In this document: piece by piece, positions 20,243-29,084 of the stretch
How positions within the stretch are numbered: position 1 is the stretch's first letter
How the letters are laid out: each line of letters begins with the position of its first letter
Source: an uncultured Collinsella sp.
GTDB lineage: Bacteria; Actinomycetota; Coriobacteriia; Coriobacteriales; Coriobacteriaceae
Length of the DNA: 64,000 bases
NCBI GenBank assembly: GCA_902494345.1
Contig: CABUSV010000003.1
Span: forward strand, 109,357-173,356
Direction of reading: 5' to 3'
Notes under the pieces: model-generated
The model's input: only the letters and a program-made list of their open reading frames with translations
What the model was told of the DNA's origin: nothing
The model's database searches: none
Program-made: the position numbers and the translations under genes

Positions 20243-20271
20243 TTGACCACGAACAGCCGTTCGTTTATTAT
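20243..20271 (+). promoter_or_regulatory. recA promoter with LexA box in the spacer
   Basis: TTGACC (20243-20248) and TATTAT (20266-20271) are 17 nt apart. The spacer contains the perfect palindrome ACGAACAGCCGTTCGT (20249-20264), matching the Gram-positive LexA box CGAAC-N4-GTTCG. LexA bound there would block RNA polymerase, giving SOS induction of recA. Confidence 0.85.
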
Positions 20272-20301
20272 CGATGCAGGTTGTTAAGAGGAGGGCTATT
20301 C

Positions 20302-21450
20302 ATGGCCAAGAATTCAGGTCCCGTACGTACCGTTCATGCTCGCACGACGGGTAAAGAGCGCGATGAGATGATCGCCACCACCAAGGCTGAGATCGAGAAG
20401 AAATTCGGCCAGGGTTCCATCATGAGGTACGGCGACGGTGGCCCCGAGCTCGAGGTCGAGGCCATCCCTACGGGCGCTCTGGCACTCGATGCCGCGCTGG
20501 GTATCGGCGGCGTGCCGCGTGGCCGTATCGTCGAGATTTACGGTCCTGAGTCCTCCGGTAAGACGACGCTTTCGCTCGAGATCCTGGCCGAGGCCCAGGC
20601 AATGGGTGGCGTTGTGGCATTTATCGATGCCGAGCATGCGCTCGATCCCACGTATGCCGCGCGTATCGGCGTGGATATCGACGAGGTGCTCATTTCTCAG
20701 CCCGATACGGGCGAGCAGGCGCTCGAGATTGTTGACATGCTCGTGCGTTCCGGCGCCATCGATGCCATCGTTGTTGACTCCGTCGCCGCGCTGACCCCGC
20801 GTGCCGAGATCGAGGGAGAAATCGGCGACACTACGGTCGGTCTTCAGGCTCGCCTGATGAGCCAAGCGCTCCGCAAGCTCGCCGGCTCGCTGTCTAAGTC
20901 CAACACGACGTGCATCTTCATTAACCAGCTGCGTGAGAAGATCGGCGTCATGTTCGGCAACCCCGAGACCACGACGGGCGGCCGCGCCCTTAAGTTCTTC
21001 TCTTCGGTCCGTATTGACATTCGCCGCATCGACAGCATTAAGCTTAAGGACGAGGTTATCGGTAACCGCGTGCGCGCCAAGGTCGTTAAGAACAAGGTGG
21101 CAGCTCCGTTCCGTTCTGCTGAGTTCGACATCATGTACGGTACGGGCATCTCTAAGGAGGGCTCGATTCTGGACATGGCTGTCGAGTGCGGCATCTGCAA
21201 GAAGATGGGCTCCTGGTTTGCCTATGGCGAGGACAAGCTCGGCAACGGTCGCGAGGCCGCCAAGGCGTTCCTGCGCGAACACCCCGATTGCGCCGACGAG
21301 ATTGAGCATAAGGTCCGTCTTGCCTGCGGGCTTGAGTTTGATGACGATGCTCCGTCCGAGGTAGAGCTGACCGATCAGCCTGCGCCTGAGGAGTTTGACG
21401 AGCTTTACGCCATCGATGGTTCCGCCATGCTCGATGATGATGACGAGTAG
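20302..21450 (+). CDS. recA: Recombinase RecA
   Basis: A 382-residue RecA that forms filaments on single-stranded DNA, performs strand exchange, and triggers LexA self-cleavage. Walker A GPESSGKTT is near residue 82, followed by FIDAEHALDP and VVDSVAALTPRAEIEGEIGD. The C-terminal ~30 residues are very acidic. ATG 20302 follows a strong AAGAGGAGG site, so the few codons upstream in the open frame are excluded. The upstream region holds a LexA-controlled promoter and the phased repeat array; recX follows after 11 nt. Confidence 0.97.
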   Translation: MAKNSGPVRTVHARTTGKERDEMIATTKAEIEKKFGQGSIMRYGDGGPELEVEAIPTGALALDAALGIGGVPRGRIVEIYGPESSGKTTLSLEILAEAQAMGGVVAFIDAEHALDPTYAARIGVDIDEVLISQPDTGEQALEIVDMLVRSGAIDAIVVDSVAALTPRAEIEGEIGDTTVGLQARLMSQALRKLAGSLSKSNTTCIFINQLREKIGVMFGNPETTTGGRALKFFSSVRIDIRRIDSIKLKDEVIGNRVRAKVVKNKVAAPFRSAEFDIMYGTGISKEGSILDMAVECGICKKMGSWFAYGEDKLGNGREAAKAFLREHPDCADEIEHKVRLACGLEFDDDAPSEVELTDQPAPEEFDELYAIDGSAMLDDDDE

Positions 21451-21461
21451 CGGTTACGCTC

Positions 21462-22154
21462 ATGTCGTATACGGTGACCGAGGCCACGGTCGTCTTTCCC
21501 GATAAGAAGGCGGCCTCCTCGTTCTCGAGCGGGTATGCGTCCAAAAAGCCTTGCGCACATATTGATTGTGAGCTTGAGGGCGGTTTTGAGCGGTCCATTT
21601 GGATTCCCGTGCGGGTTGCACGCCTGTATGTCAAAAACCGCCCCGATCTTCCCTGTGATTGGGATAACTTTCGTGAGGCTGTGCAGCTCGTCGAGCGTAA
21701 ATGTGCACTTACCATGGTGACTGAGATGTTATCGCGCCGCGACCATGCGACGGGTGAGGTCCGTGACAAGCTGGCTCGCTACGGCTTTCACCAACCCGCG
21801 ATCGATTTCGCCGTCGAGCGCGCCACCGAGTATCACTTTTTAGACGAGAACCGCTTTTGCTCGTACTTTATCGAGGAACGCAAACGGCGCGGTTGGGGAC
21901 AGCGCAAAATCGAGACCGAGCTCAAGCGTCGTCATGTCGTGCTCGATGACATTCCCGGTTATCCCGAGGAATATTTTGCCGTCGAAGACGATTTGGCGCG
22001 TGCGTCAGCCCTGCTTGCCAAGCGGCGTGTTCCAGAGACGCGCGGATTCGAAAAACTGGTTCGGTTTTTGATGGGCAAGGGCTTCTCGTATCACATCGCC
22101 GTCGATGCCGTTAAGGCACGCCTCGATGCCGAATGCGAGGAATGTGCGGTTTAG
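21462..22154 (+). CDS. recX: Regulatory protein RecX
   Basis: A 230-residue RecX-type protein that modulates RecA filaments. Three-helix RecX repeats are visible: ALTMVTEMLSRRDHATGEVRDKL, then AIDFAVERATEYHFLDENRF, YFIEERKRRGWGQRKIETEL, and a final VRFLMGKGFSYHIAVDAVKA. The ~75-residue N-terminal segment before the repeats is longer than in the smallest homologues and shows no clear domain. It lies 11 nt after recA and shares its promoter. Confidence 0.88.
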   Translation: MSYTVTEATVVFPDKKAASSFSSGYASKKPCAHIDCELEGGFERSIWIPVRVARLYVKNRPDLPCDWDNFREAVQLVERKCALTMVTEMLSRRDHATGEVRDKLARYGFHQPAIDFAVERATEYHFLDENRFCSYFIEERKRRGWGQRKIETELKRRHVVLDDIPGYPEEYFAVEDDLARASALLAKRRVPETRGFEKLVRFLMGKGFSYHIAVDAVKARLDAECEECAV

Positions 22155-22216
22155 GCGTATGCGTTTTGTGGCCCTGCCGTTTACCGCGTTTTAGCCGCCG
22201 TGCTGGGGCCATTTAT

Positions 22217-22245
22217 TTGACAGTTGTTGTGGTTCAACGTACGAT
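22217..22245 (+). promoter_or_regulatory. Probable promoter of rny
   Basis: TTGACA (22217-22222) and TACGAT (22240-22245) are separated by 17 nt in the recX-rny gap. A leader of about 160 nt would follow before the rny start. Confidence 0.55.
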
Positions 22246-22350
22246 AAACACTGTCATTTGCTTTGTGATATGTGCTCATCTGTGATGAGTTTGTTTATAT
22301 GTTTATCTGTATCCGACCCGCATAAGCTGCGCCCATATTACTCAAATGTC

Positions 22351-22380
22351 GCGAGCCGTTCGTAAGGACGGTTCGCTTTG
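22351..22380 (+). terminator. Terminator-like hairpin in the rny leader
   Basis: GCGAGCCGT pairs with ACGGTTCGC (one G-T pair) around an 8-nt loop, followed by TTTGTTG. It lies between the predicted rny promoter and the rny RBS, so it may attenuate transcription or end recA-recX read-through. Confidence 0.45.
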
Positions 22381-22411
22381 TTGTGTAACGAATCCATAAA
22401 AAGGAGTGAGC

Positions 22412-23962
22412 ATGCCTATCATCGCAGCGCTCGTTGGCATCGTTTTGGGTGCCATCGCCGCCATTGCCTACATGCGCACCGCCAAGCAGGGTAGTCTTCA
22501 CGAGGCCGACGAAAAGATTCAGTCGGCACACGCACAGGCTGAGTCCCTGATCGGTGATGCAAAGCGTCAGGCCGAGACCCTCAAAAAAGAGGCTCTGCTC
22601 GAGGCTAAAGAAGAGATCATCAAGAACAAACAGGCCGCCGAGGCCGAGGACAAGCAGCGTAAGAACGAGATTCGTACGCTCGAGAATCGTGTGATGCAAC
22701 GCGAGGAATCCCTCGATCGCCGCAACGATGCTCTCGACAAGCGCGAGCATCAGCTGTCCAGTCAGGCCGGTCAGGTCGAGAAGCGCTCCCGTGAGCTCGA
22801 GGAGCTCTGCGCAAAGCAGACCTCCGAGCTCGAGCGTATTGCCGACCTTACCCGCGAGGATGCCCATAAGGAGCTCCTCGATAAGGTTCGCGGCGAGGTT
22901 ACCCACGAGGCCGCCACGATCATTCGCGAGTCCGAGCAGCAGGTTCGCGCTGAGTGCCACAAGACTGCCCAGGAGATTCTGTCCCTGGCGATTCAGCGCT
23001 GCGCTGCCGACCACACTGCCGAGGTCACCGTTACCTCCGTGCACATTCCCTCTGATGACCTCAAGGGCCGTATCATCGGTCGCGAGGGTCGCAACATCCG
23101 CACCTTCGAGCAGGTTTCCGGCGTCAACCTCGTGATCGACGACACGCCCGAGACCGTCGTTCTTTCGAGCTTCGACCCGGTCCGTCGCGAGACCGCCCGT
23201 GTCGCCCTCGAGAACCTCATCGCCGACGGCCGCATTCACCCTGCCCGCATCGAGGAGATGTATCACAAGGCTGCCGACCTGGTTCAGCAGCGCGTGCGCG
23301 AGGCTGGCGAGCAGGCTGCCTTCGATACCGGCATCCACGACCTGCATCCCGAGATCGTCAAGACCCTTGGTGCCCTTCGCTACCGTACCTCGTTTGGTCA
23401 GAACGTGCTTCAGCACTCCCTCGAGGTCTCTGATCTGTGCGGCGTGATGGCTTCCGAGCTTGGCTTGGACGTTGTGACCGCCAAGCGCGCCGGTCTGCTT
23501 CACGACCTGGGCAAGGCAATCGACCACGACGTCGAGGGCCCGCATGCCGTCATCGGCGCCGAGCTCGCCCGTCGTTATGGCGAGAAGCCCGTTATCGTCC
23601 ACGCTATCGAGGCTCACCATGCCGATGTCGACCCCAACACGGTGCTCGATGTCCTGGTGCAGGCCGCCGATGCTGTCTCCGCCTCTCGCCCCGGTGCCCG
23701 TCGCGAGTCTGCCGAGAACTACATCAAGCGCCTTGAGAAGCTCGAGGAGATCGCCAACTCCCATGACGGCGTCGAGCGTACCTATGCCATGCAGGCTGGT
23801 CGCGAGGTCCACGTCATGGTTCAGCCGGACAAGATCTCCGATGCCCAGTCCACGGTTCTGGCTCACGATATCGCCCATCAGATCGAGGAAGAGATGGAGT
23901 ATCCCGGTCAGGTGCGCGTTGTCGTGATTCGCGAGAGCCGCGCTGTCGATATCGCTAAATAA
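22412..23962 (+). CDS. rny: Ribonuclease Y
   Basis: A 516-residue membrane-anchored endoribonuclease that starts bulk mRNA decay in many Gram-positive bacteria. The N-terminal membrane segment (IIAALVGIVLGAIAAIAYM) is followed by a long charged coiled coil (~25-195). A KH domain has GRIIGREGRNIRTFEQ near residue 219. The HD domain carries HDLGKAIDHD near residue 363 and EAHHADV. ATG 22412 lies 5 nt after AAGGAG; the GTG at 22406 overlaps that site and is rejected. The next gene starts 1 nt after the stop. Confidence 0.96.
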   Translation: MPIIAALVGIVLGAIAAIAYMRTAKQGSLHEADEKIQSAHAQAESLIGDAKRQAETLKKEALLEAKEEIIKNKQAAEAEDKQRKNEIRTLENRVMQREESLDRRNDALDKREHQLSSQAGQVEKRSRELEELCAKQTSELERIADLTREDAHKELLDKVRGEVTHEAATIIRESEQQVRAECHKTAQEILSLAIQRCAADHTAEVTVTSVHIPSDDLKGRIIGREGRNIRTFEQVSGVNLVIDDTPETVVLSSFDPVRRETARVALENLIADGRIHPARIEEMYHKAADLVQQRVREAGEQAAFDTGIHDLHPEIVKTLGALRYRTSFGQNVLQHSLEVSDLCGVMASELGLDVVTAKRAGLLHDLGKAIDHDVEGPHAVIGAELARRYGEKPVIVHAIEAHHADVDPNTVLDVLVQAADAVSASRPGARRESAENYIKRLEKLEEIANSHDGVERTYAMQAGREVHVMVQPDKISDAQSTVLAHDIAHQIEEEMEYPGQVRVVVIRESRAVDIAK

Positions 23963-23963
23963 C

Positions 23964-25049
23964 ATGAGCGACGCGAACGAGCTCATCTCATTTATCGCGT
24001 CGATGTCGGGGGAGGGCAACCTTCGCGTCGAGGAGAACCTTGGCGAGGGGTATGTCCGCCTCCGCGTTTCGGAGGCCGAGCGGCGCCAGGCAAAGCACGA
24101 CATTCAGCATGTCGAGGATATCGTCATCGAAATGCTCCGTAATGCTCGCGATGCTGGCGCCGACAAGGTCTATCTCGCCACGACCAAGGAAGATGGCGTC
24201 CGCACGCTTGTCTTTCTGGATAACGGTTCGGGCGTTCCGCAGGATATGCAAGAGCGAATCTTCGATGCCCGCGTTACCTCCAAGCTCGAGAGCATGAAGA
24301 TGGACCGTTGGGGCGTTCACGGTCGTGGCATGGCATTGTTTTCGATCAAGCAGAACACCGACGAGGCCCGCGTGGTCACGTCCGGTGTCGATCTTGGTTC
24401 AGCCTTTAAGGTGAGCGTTGCGGCTGACCGCCTCAGCGAGCGTGCTGATCAGTCCAGCTGGCCCCAGGCCGTCAAGGATGAGGACGGACGTTATGTCTGT
24501 GCTCGCGGCCCGCATAATATTATTCGCGCTGCCTGTGAGTTTGCGCTCGAGGAGCTGCGTGGTTGCGATGTCTATCTTGGTTCTCCGTCTGAGATTGCCG
24601 CGACCCTTTATGCTCAGGCGTCAAGTCGGCTCGATACGTCTCGTCTCCTGTTCATTGACGACGAGAGCGAGCTTCCGGTTGTCGATCGTTTAGGCCTTGC
24701 CTCCGATGCCGAGGACTTTATCCGTATCTGCTCGGGTTTGGGTCTTGAGATGTCCGAGCGCACGGCACATCGCATTTTGGCAGGGCAGATTAAGCCCGTT
24801 CGCGGTGTGACCGCGCGTCTGCTGCGCGAGCGTGATTCGTCCTCGCATGCGCCGGCTCCCGTCGATCTCGCGAAGGATCGTCGTGGGCTACGTATTGCCA
24901 AGGATGATATGGCACAGTTTTCGCGTGCTGTGGAGCGCGACTTTAATGACCTTGCCGCCCGGTACTATCTCAACCTTTGCGGTGACCCAAAGATTCGCGT
25001 TTCGCGTGATCGAATCACCGTGACCTTCGATCTTGCCAAAGAGGAATAG
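23964..25049 (+). CDS. GHKL-type ATP-binding protein of unknown role
   Basis: A 361-residue protein with a histidine-kinase/MutL/Hsp90-like ATPase fold. The N-box is VEDIVIEMLRNARDAGA (~48-64), G1 is FLDNGSGVP (~85-93) and G2 is GVHGRGMALFSIK (~116-128). No sensor, DHp phosphoacceptor or transmembrane part is visible, so it is not a two-component kinase. The C-terminal half is unassigned. It is encoded 1 nt after rny and just before spoVS, the position where Bacillus has ymdB, but it is not a YmdB-type phosphodiesterase. The function is unknown; context suggests a link to RNase Y or SpoVS. Confidence 0.75.
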   Translation: MSDANELISFIASMSGEGNLRVEENLGEGYVRLRVSEAERRQAKHDIQHVEDIVIEMLRNARDAGADKVYLATTKEDGVRTLVFLDNGSGVPQDMQERIFDARVTSKLESMKMDRWGVHGRGMALFSIKQNTDEARVVTSGVDLGSAFKVSVAADRLSERADQSSWPQAVKDEDGRYVCARGPHNIIRAACEFALEELRGCDVYLGSPSEIAATLYAQASSRLDTSRLLFIDDESELPVVDRLGLASDAEDFIRICSGLGLEMSERTAHRILAGQIKPVRGVTARLLRERDSSSHAPAPVDLAKDRRGLRIAKDDMAQFSRAVERDFNDLAARYYLNLCGDPKIRVSRDRITVTFDLAKEE

Positions 25050-25123
25050 TGCCTTTACCGAGTCCACTCGGTACGATACAGTTGTTGCAGTTAAAACGTA
25101 CTTTTAAACGCAGGAGTTTCTTC

Positions 25124-25441
25124 ATGGATTGCCTGAAGGTATCAAGCAAATCATCGCCCGCGTCCGTTGCCGGCGCCATCGCCGGCATGGTCAAGGATGG
25201 TGTACCCGTCAACATCCAGTGTGTCGGCGCCGGTGCGGTCAACCAGGCCATTAAGGCCGTGGCTATTGCGCGCGGTTTTTTGATTCCAACCGGTTTTGAT
25301 ATTTCCTGCGCGCCCGTGTTCTCCGACATCCTCATTAACGGGGAGTCGCGCACGGCTATCCGCCTTTCTATCTACGTTCACCAGATCAATCGAGCTGCTA
25401 TGGATAACGTCGTCATGGATGATGTTAAGCCTGTAGCATAG
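25124..25441 (+). CDS. spoVS: Stage V sporulation protein S family (SpoVS)
   Basis: A 105-residue SpoVS family (Alba-like fold) protein. CLKVSSKSSPASVAGAIAG, then GAGAVNQAIKAVAIARGFL and GESRTAIRLSIYVHQI, match the family closely. ATG 25124 follows CAGGAG. In Bacillus it affects spore coat assembly and division. Coriobacteria are not known to sporulate, so the role here is probably nucleic-acid- or division-related. It has a ~20-residue C-terminal extension over the Bacillus protein. The 74-nt upstream gap holds a small palindrome (TACCGAGT/ACTCGGTA, 25055-25072). Confidence 0.9.
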   Translation: MDCLKVSSKSSPASVAGAIAGMVKDGVPVNIQCVGAGAVNQAIKAVAIARGFLIPTGFDISCAPVFSDILINGESRTAIRLSIYVHQINRAAMDNVVMDDVKPVA

Positions 25442-25480
25442 CTTCTGATTGTCTCGCTTCGCCCCCCATCGTTAGGACTT

Positions 25481-26857
25481 ATGCACATGGACCAGCGTTC
25501 CGTACGCGATATTCTTGCCGGTAAAACCTACTTTATCCGCACCTTTGGCTGCCAGATGAATCAGCACGACTCCGAGCGTGTGAGTGGTCTGCTCGATTCG
25601 TATGGTTGCCTCATGGCACTCGATCCCGAGCATGCCGATATCGTTGTCTTTATGACATGCTGCGTGCGCGAGGCCGCCGATACTCGCCTGTACGGTCAGT
25701 GCAATTCCTGCAAAAGCCTGCCGCCTTCGCCTTCGGGCAAGCGCGTGGTTGCCGTGGGTGGCTGTATCGCGCAGCGCGATGGCGAGGGCCTGCTCACCAA
25801 CGTCGATAACGTCAATGTCATCTTTGGTACGCATTCCATCGCACATGTGGCTGAGCTCATTGCCGATGCGTTCCTGGACGGTAAGCGTCATATCCGCACC
25901 AATGAGCATGAGGATACGGATGCCATGAGCATGCCGTGGCATCGCGAGACCCAGTATCACGCCTGGGTGCCCATCATGACGGGCTGCAATAATTTCTGCA
26001 CCTATTGCATCGTGCCGTACGTGCGCGGTCGCGAAAAGAGCCGCCCCTTCGAGGAGATTGTCGACGAGGTGACCGGTCTGGTGCGCCAGGGCGTGCGTGA
26101 GATTACGCTGCTGGGCCAAAACGTTAACTCATATGGTCGCGATCTGTTTGGCAGGCCTCGTTTTGCCGATTTGCTGCGTGCCGTGGGCGATACGGGTGTG
26201 GAGCGCATCTTCTTTACCTCTTCGCATCCCAAGGACCTGCTGCCCGAGACTATCGACGCCATGGCCGAGACGCCTGCCGTTATGCCGCAGCTGCACCTGG
26301 CCGTGCAGTCGGGCTCCACGCGCATCCTCAAAGAGATGAATCGCCGTTATACACGCGAGGACTATCTGGGCCTGGTCGATCGCATTCGCAATCGCATGCC
26401 CGATATCGCGCTCTCGACCGACATTATCGTTGGCTTCCCGGGCGAGACTGAAGAAGACTTTGAGCAGACGCTCTCACTTGCCGAGACGGTCCGCTATGCT
26501 CAGGCCTATACCTTCATCTATTCCAAGCGCGCCGGTACCCCGGCTGCAGAGATTGAAGATCCTACGCCGCATGAGGTTATTCTCGAGCGTTTCAACCGCC
26601 TGGTTAAGGTTATCGAGACCACGGCACACGAGTATAACCAGGGTGAGCTTCATACTGTGGTGCCGGCGCTCATTGAAGGTACGAGTAAAAAGAACGATGC
26701 GGTGCTGCTGGGTAAGAGTCCCAAGAATCAGACCGTTCATGCGCCCATTCCCGAGGGATATAGCATCGACCAGCTTGTCGGTAAGATCGTTGATGTTAAC
26801 GTCGACGTTGCTAAGACGTGGTATTTGTCCGGCTCCGTTGTGGGCGAGCCGCGCTAA
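25481..26857 (+). CDS. miaB: tRNA-2-methylthio-N6-dimethylallyladenosine synthase MiaB
   Basis: A ~458-residue radical-SAM methylthiotransferase that converts i6A37 to ms2i6A37. The UPF0004 cysteines lie in FGCQMNQHDSERV, MTCCVREAADTRLYGQ and VGGCIAQR. The radical-SAM motif CNNFCTYC is near residue 168, followed by IVPYVRGREKSRP. A C-terminal TRAM domain is present. The normally invariant NTC of the second cysteine site reads MTC here. The start may be ATG 25481 or 25487, both near AGGA. The gene overlaps miaA by one base, so the isopentenylation and methylthiolation steps are encoded together. Confidence 0.93.
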   Translation: MHMDQRSVRDILAGKTYFIRTFGCQMNQHDSERVSGLLDSYGCLMALDPEHADIVVFMTCCVREAADTRLYGQCNSCKSLPPSPSGKRVVAVGGCIAQRDGEGLLTNVDNVNVIFGTHSIAHVAELIADAFLDGKRHIRTNEHEDTDAMSMPWHRETQYHAWVPIMTGCNNFCTYCIVPYVRGREKSRPFEEIVDEVTGLVRQGVREITLLGQNVNSYGRDLFGRPRFADLLRAVGDTGVERIFFTSSHPKDLLPETIDAMAETPAVMPQLHLAVQSGSTRILKEMNRRYTREDYLGLVDRIRNRMPDIALSTDIIVGFPGETEEDFEQTLSLAETVRYAQAYTFIYSKRAGTPAAEIEDPTPHEVILERFNRLVKVIETTAHEYNQGELHTVVPALIEGTSKKNDAVLLGKSPKNQTVHAPIPEGYSIDQLVGKIVDVNVDVAKTWYLSGSVVGEPR

Positions 26858-27795
26858 TGGTTTCTCCCGGGGCAGGTCTTTCCGCCGTTGCGATCGTTGG
26901 TCCGACGGCGGTAGGTAAGAGTGATGTTGCCGACCGTTTGGCCGCTCGTCTTTCGTCCGAAGTGCTGTCGTGTGATGCGATGCAAATCTATCGCGGCATG
27001 GACATCGGTACCGCAAAGATGGCGCCCAATGAGTGTACGGCGCCGCTGCGTCTCGTCGACATTGTAGAGCCGGGTGTGGCATATTCTGCTGCGCTTTATC
27101 AGGCTGACGCTCGCGCACATGTTGAACGTCTCCTTGGTTCGGGTTGCCTGCCGGTTTTTTGCGGAGGTACGGGGCTGTATCTCAAGGCCGCCCTTGATGA
27201 GATGGACTTTCCCTCGGGTGAACTTGAGGACGATCGCCGTGCGGGCTATCAGGAGCTTGCCGAGCGTATTGGCGAGGAAGAACTGCATGCTCTGCTTGCC
27301 GAGCGCGATCCAGAATCGGCTGCTGTTATTCATCCCCATAACGTGCGCCGTGTGATTCGTGCGCTCGAGATGCATGATGATGGTATCTCCTATGCAAAGC
27401 AAAAAAGTCAGTTTAGTGTTCCGCGCGAGCATTATCATGCCCTATGGTTTGGTCTGACGCGTAATCGTGAGGTGCTCTACGAGCGCATTAACCTGCGTGT
27501 CGATCTGATGTTTGAACAGGGTCTTGTTGATGAGGTTCGCGGTCTTATGGACCAGGGGCTGGGAGATGCCCTGACTTCGATGCAGGCAATTGGCTATAAA
27601 GAGATCATCGATGCTTTCAATGGCGTGACGAGCATGGATGAGGCTCGCGAACTCATTAAGATGCGTTCGCGTCGCTATGCCAAACGTCAGCTTTCGTGGT
27701 TTAAGCGCGATGACCGTATCGCGTGGTTTGATATGGATGAATGTACGATCGATGAGGTCGTTGCTGATATCCTGCATCGTATTGAGGCTGCCTAA
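26857..27795 (+). CDS. miaA: tRNA dimethylallyltransferase MiaA
   Basis: A 312-residue enzyme that adds dimethylallyl from DMAPP to A37 of UNN-decoding tRNAs, making the substrate of MiaB. The P-loop is VGPTAVGKSDVAD near residue 14. SCDAMQIYRGMDIGTAK supplies the catalytic Asp, and CGGTGLYLKA and IGYKEI are family segments. It starts at ATG 26857 within the miaB stop (TAATG) and ends in the same way against hflX. The DMAPP needed is a product of the pathway that includes IspH, encoded at 55918. Confidence 0.95.
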   Translation: MVSPGAGLSAVAIVGPTAVGKSDVADRLAARLSSEVLSCDAMQIYRGMDIGTAKMAPNECTAPLRLVDIVEPGVAYSAALYQADARAHVERLLGSGCLPVFCGGTGLYLKAALDEMDFPSGELEDDRRAGYQELAERIGEEELHALLAERDPESAAVIHPHNVRRVIRALEMHDDGISYAKQKSQFSVPREHYHALWFGLTRNREVLYERINLRVDLMFEQGLVDEVRGLMDQGLGDALTSMQAIGYKEIIDAFNGVTSMDEARELIKMRSRRYAKRQLSWFKRDDRIAWFDMDECTIDEVVADILHRIEAA

Positions 27796-29084
27796 TGGCT
27801 CGTTTCCCCCTTGTTCCCACGGCACCCGAGCCCGAGCGTGCCATTTTGGTTGGTGTTGAGTGGCGCGACAATGCATGGCCACTCGATCGATCGCTCGATG
27901 AGCTTGAGCGTCTTGCCCACACGGCTGGTGCCCAGTGCGTGGCTCGCTTGTCTCAGCGTTTGGTAAAGCCGTATCCCAAATCATTTATCGGTTCCGGTAA
28001 GGTAGAGGAGCTGTGCGGTCTGGTACATCGCATGGATGCCGATGTCGTTATTTTTGACGACGACCTGACGCCCTCGCAGCAATCCTATTTGGAGAAAGCC
28101 GTGGGCGAGCCGGTAAAGATTATCGATCGTACGGCACTGATCTTGGATATCTTTGGCCTGCATGCTCAGACGCGTGAGGGACGCCTACAGGTACAGCTGG
28201 CGCAGCTTCAATATCTGTTGCCTCGTCTGCGCGGCATGTGGAGCCATCTCGCCAAGGAACAGACGCGCGGCGGCATCGGCTCACGCTTTGGTCAGGGCGA
28301 AAGTCAGCTCGAGGTCGACCGTCGCCTCATTCGTAATAAGATCGCTGCGCTTCGACGTGAGATCAAGCAGGTTGAACAGCGTCGTGATGTTCAATCCAAG
28401 AGCCGCATTGAGTCACCGGCGTTTCGCGTCGCGTTAGCCGGTTATACCAATGCCGGTAAATCGACGTTGCTCAATCGTCTGACCGGTTCTACGGTACTTT
28501 CGCAGGACAAGCTGTTTGCTACGCTCGACCCGACGACGCGTTCATATCGCCTGCCTGGCGGTCGAGGCATGACGATTACCGATACCGTCGGCTTTATTCA
28601 AAAGCTGCCGCATGGTCTGGTCGATGCCTTTAAATCGACGCTGTCCGAGGTTTTGGGTGCCGATCTAATTCTCAAAGTCGTAGATGCGTCTGACGAGGAC
28701 TATGAGCGGCAGCTGGAGGCTGTCGACCGCGTGCTTGATGAGATCGGCGCCGGAGAGCGCCTAACGCTGACCGTATTCAATAAAATCGATCTTCTCGATA
28801 GCGTTGATCGATTAAGTTTCCGTCGTCGCTATTCCGAGGCTGTGCTGTTCTCGGCCCAAACGGGCGAGGGACTTGACGATCTCGTCGATCGCATTGCTCG
28901 CGAGGCAGCTGCCACCGATGTGTTGCTCTCCGCTGATATCCCGTATCGCGAGGGCGCTCTCATCACGCTGGTGCATGAGCAGGGAACCCTTCTGCATGAG
29001 GAATATCTAGAGGACGGAGTTCGCATTGTGGCGAAGTTGCCGGCCCGAATCGCGCCGCGTCTAGAGCGTTATCGCACCGAGTAG
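27795..29084 (+). CDS. hflX: GTPase HflX
   Basis: A 429-residue ribosome-associated GTPase implicated in splitting stalled or stressed ribosomes. The N-terminal HflX domain includes PKSFIGSGKVEEL and FDDDLTPSQQ, then LQYLLPRLRGMWSHLAKEQ and GGIGSRFGQGE. The G domain starts near residue 212 with GYTNAGKST, and has DTVGFIQKLPHGLVDAFKST and FNKIDLL. It starts within the miaA stop. Its last 16 nt overlap the convergent membrane gene on the minus strand. Confidence 0.95.
   Translation: MARFPLVPTAPEPERAILVGVEWRDNAWPLDRSLDELERLAHTAGAQCVARLSQRLVKPYPKSFIGSGKVEELCGLVHRMDADVVIFDDDLTPSQQSYLEKAVGEPVKIIDRTALILDIFGLHAQTREGRLQVQLAQLQYLLPRLRGMWSHLAKEQTRGGIGSRFGQGESQLEVDRRLIRNKIAALRREIKQVEQRRDVQSKSRIESPAFRVALAGYTNAGKSTLLNRLTGSTVLSQDKLFATLDPTTRSYRLPGGRGMTITDTVGFIQKLPHGLVDAFKSTLSEVLGADLILKVVDASDEDYERQLEAVDRVLDEIGAGERLTLTVFNKIDLLDSVDRLSFRRRYSEAVLFSAQTGEGLDDLVDRIAREAAATDVLLSADIPYREGALITLVHEQGTLLHEEYLEDGVRIVAKLPARIAPRLERYRTE

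Noticed and set aside
20102..20287. A 61-codon open frame before recA
   Set aside because: It crosses the phased repeats, the LexA box and the promoter and has no recognisable product, so it is regulatory DNA.
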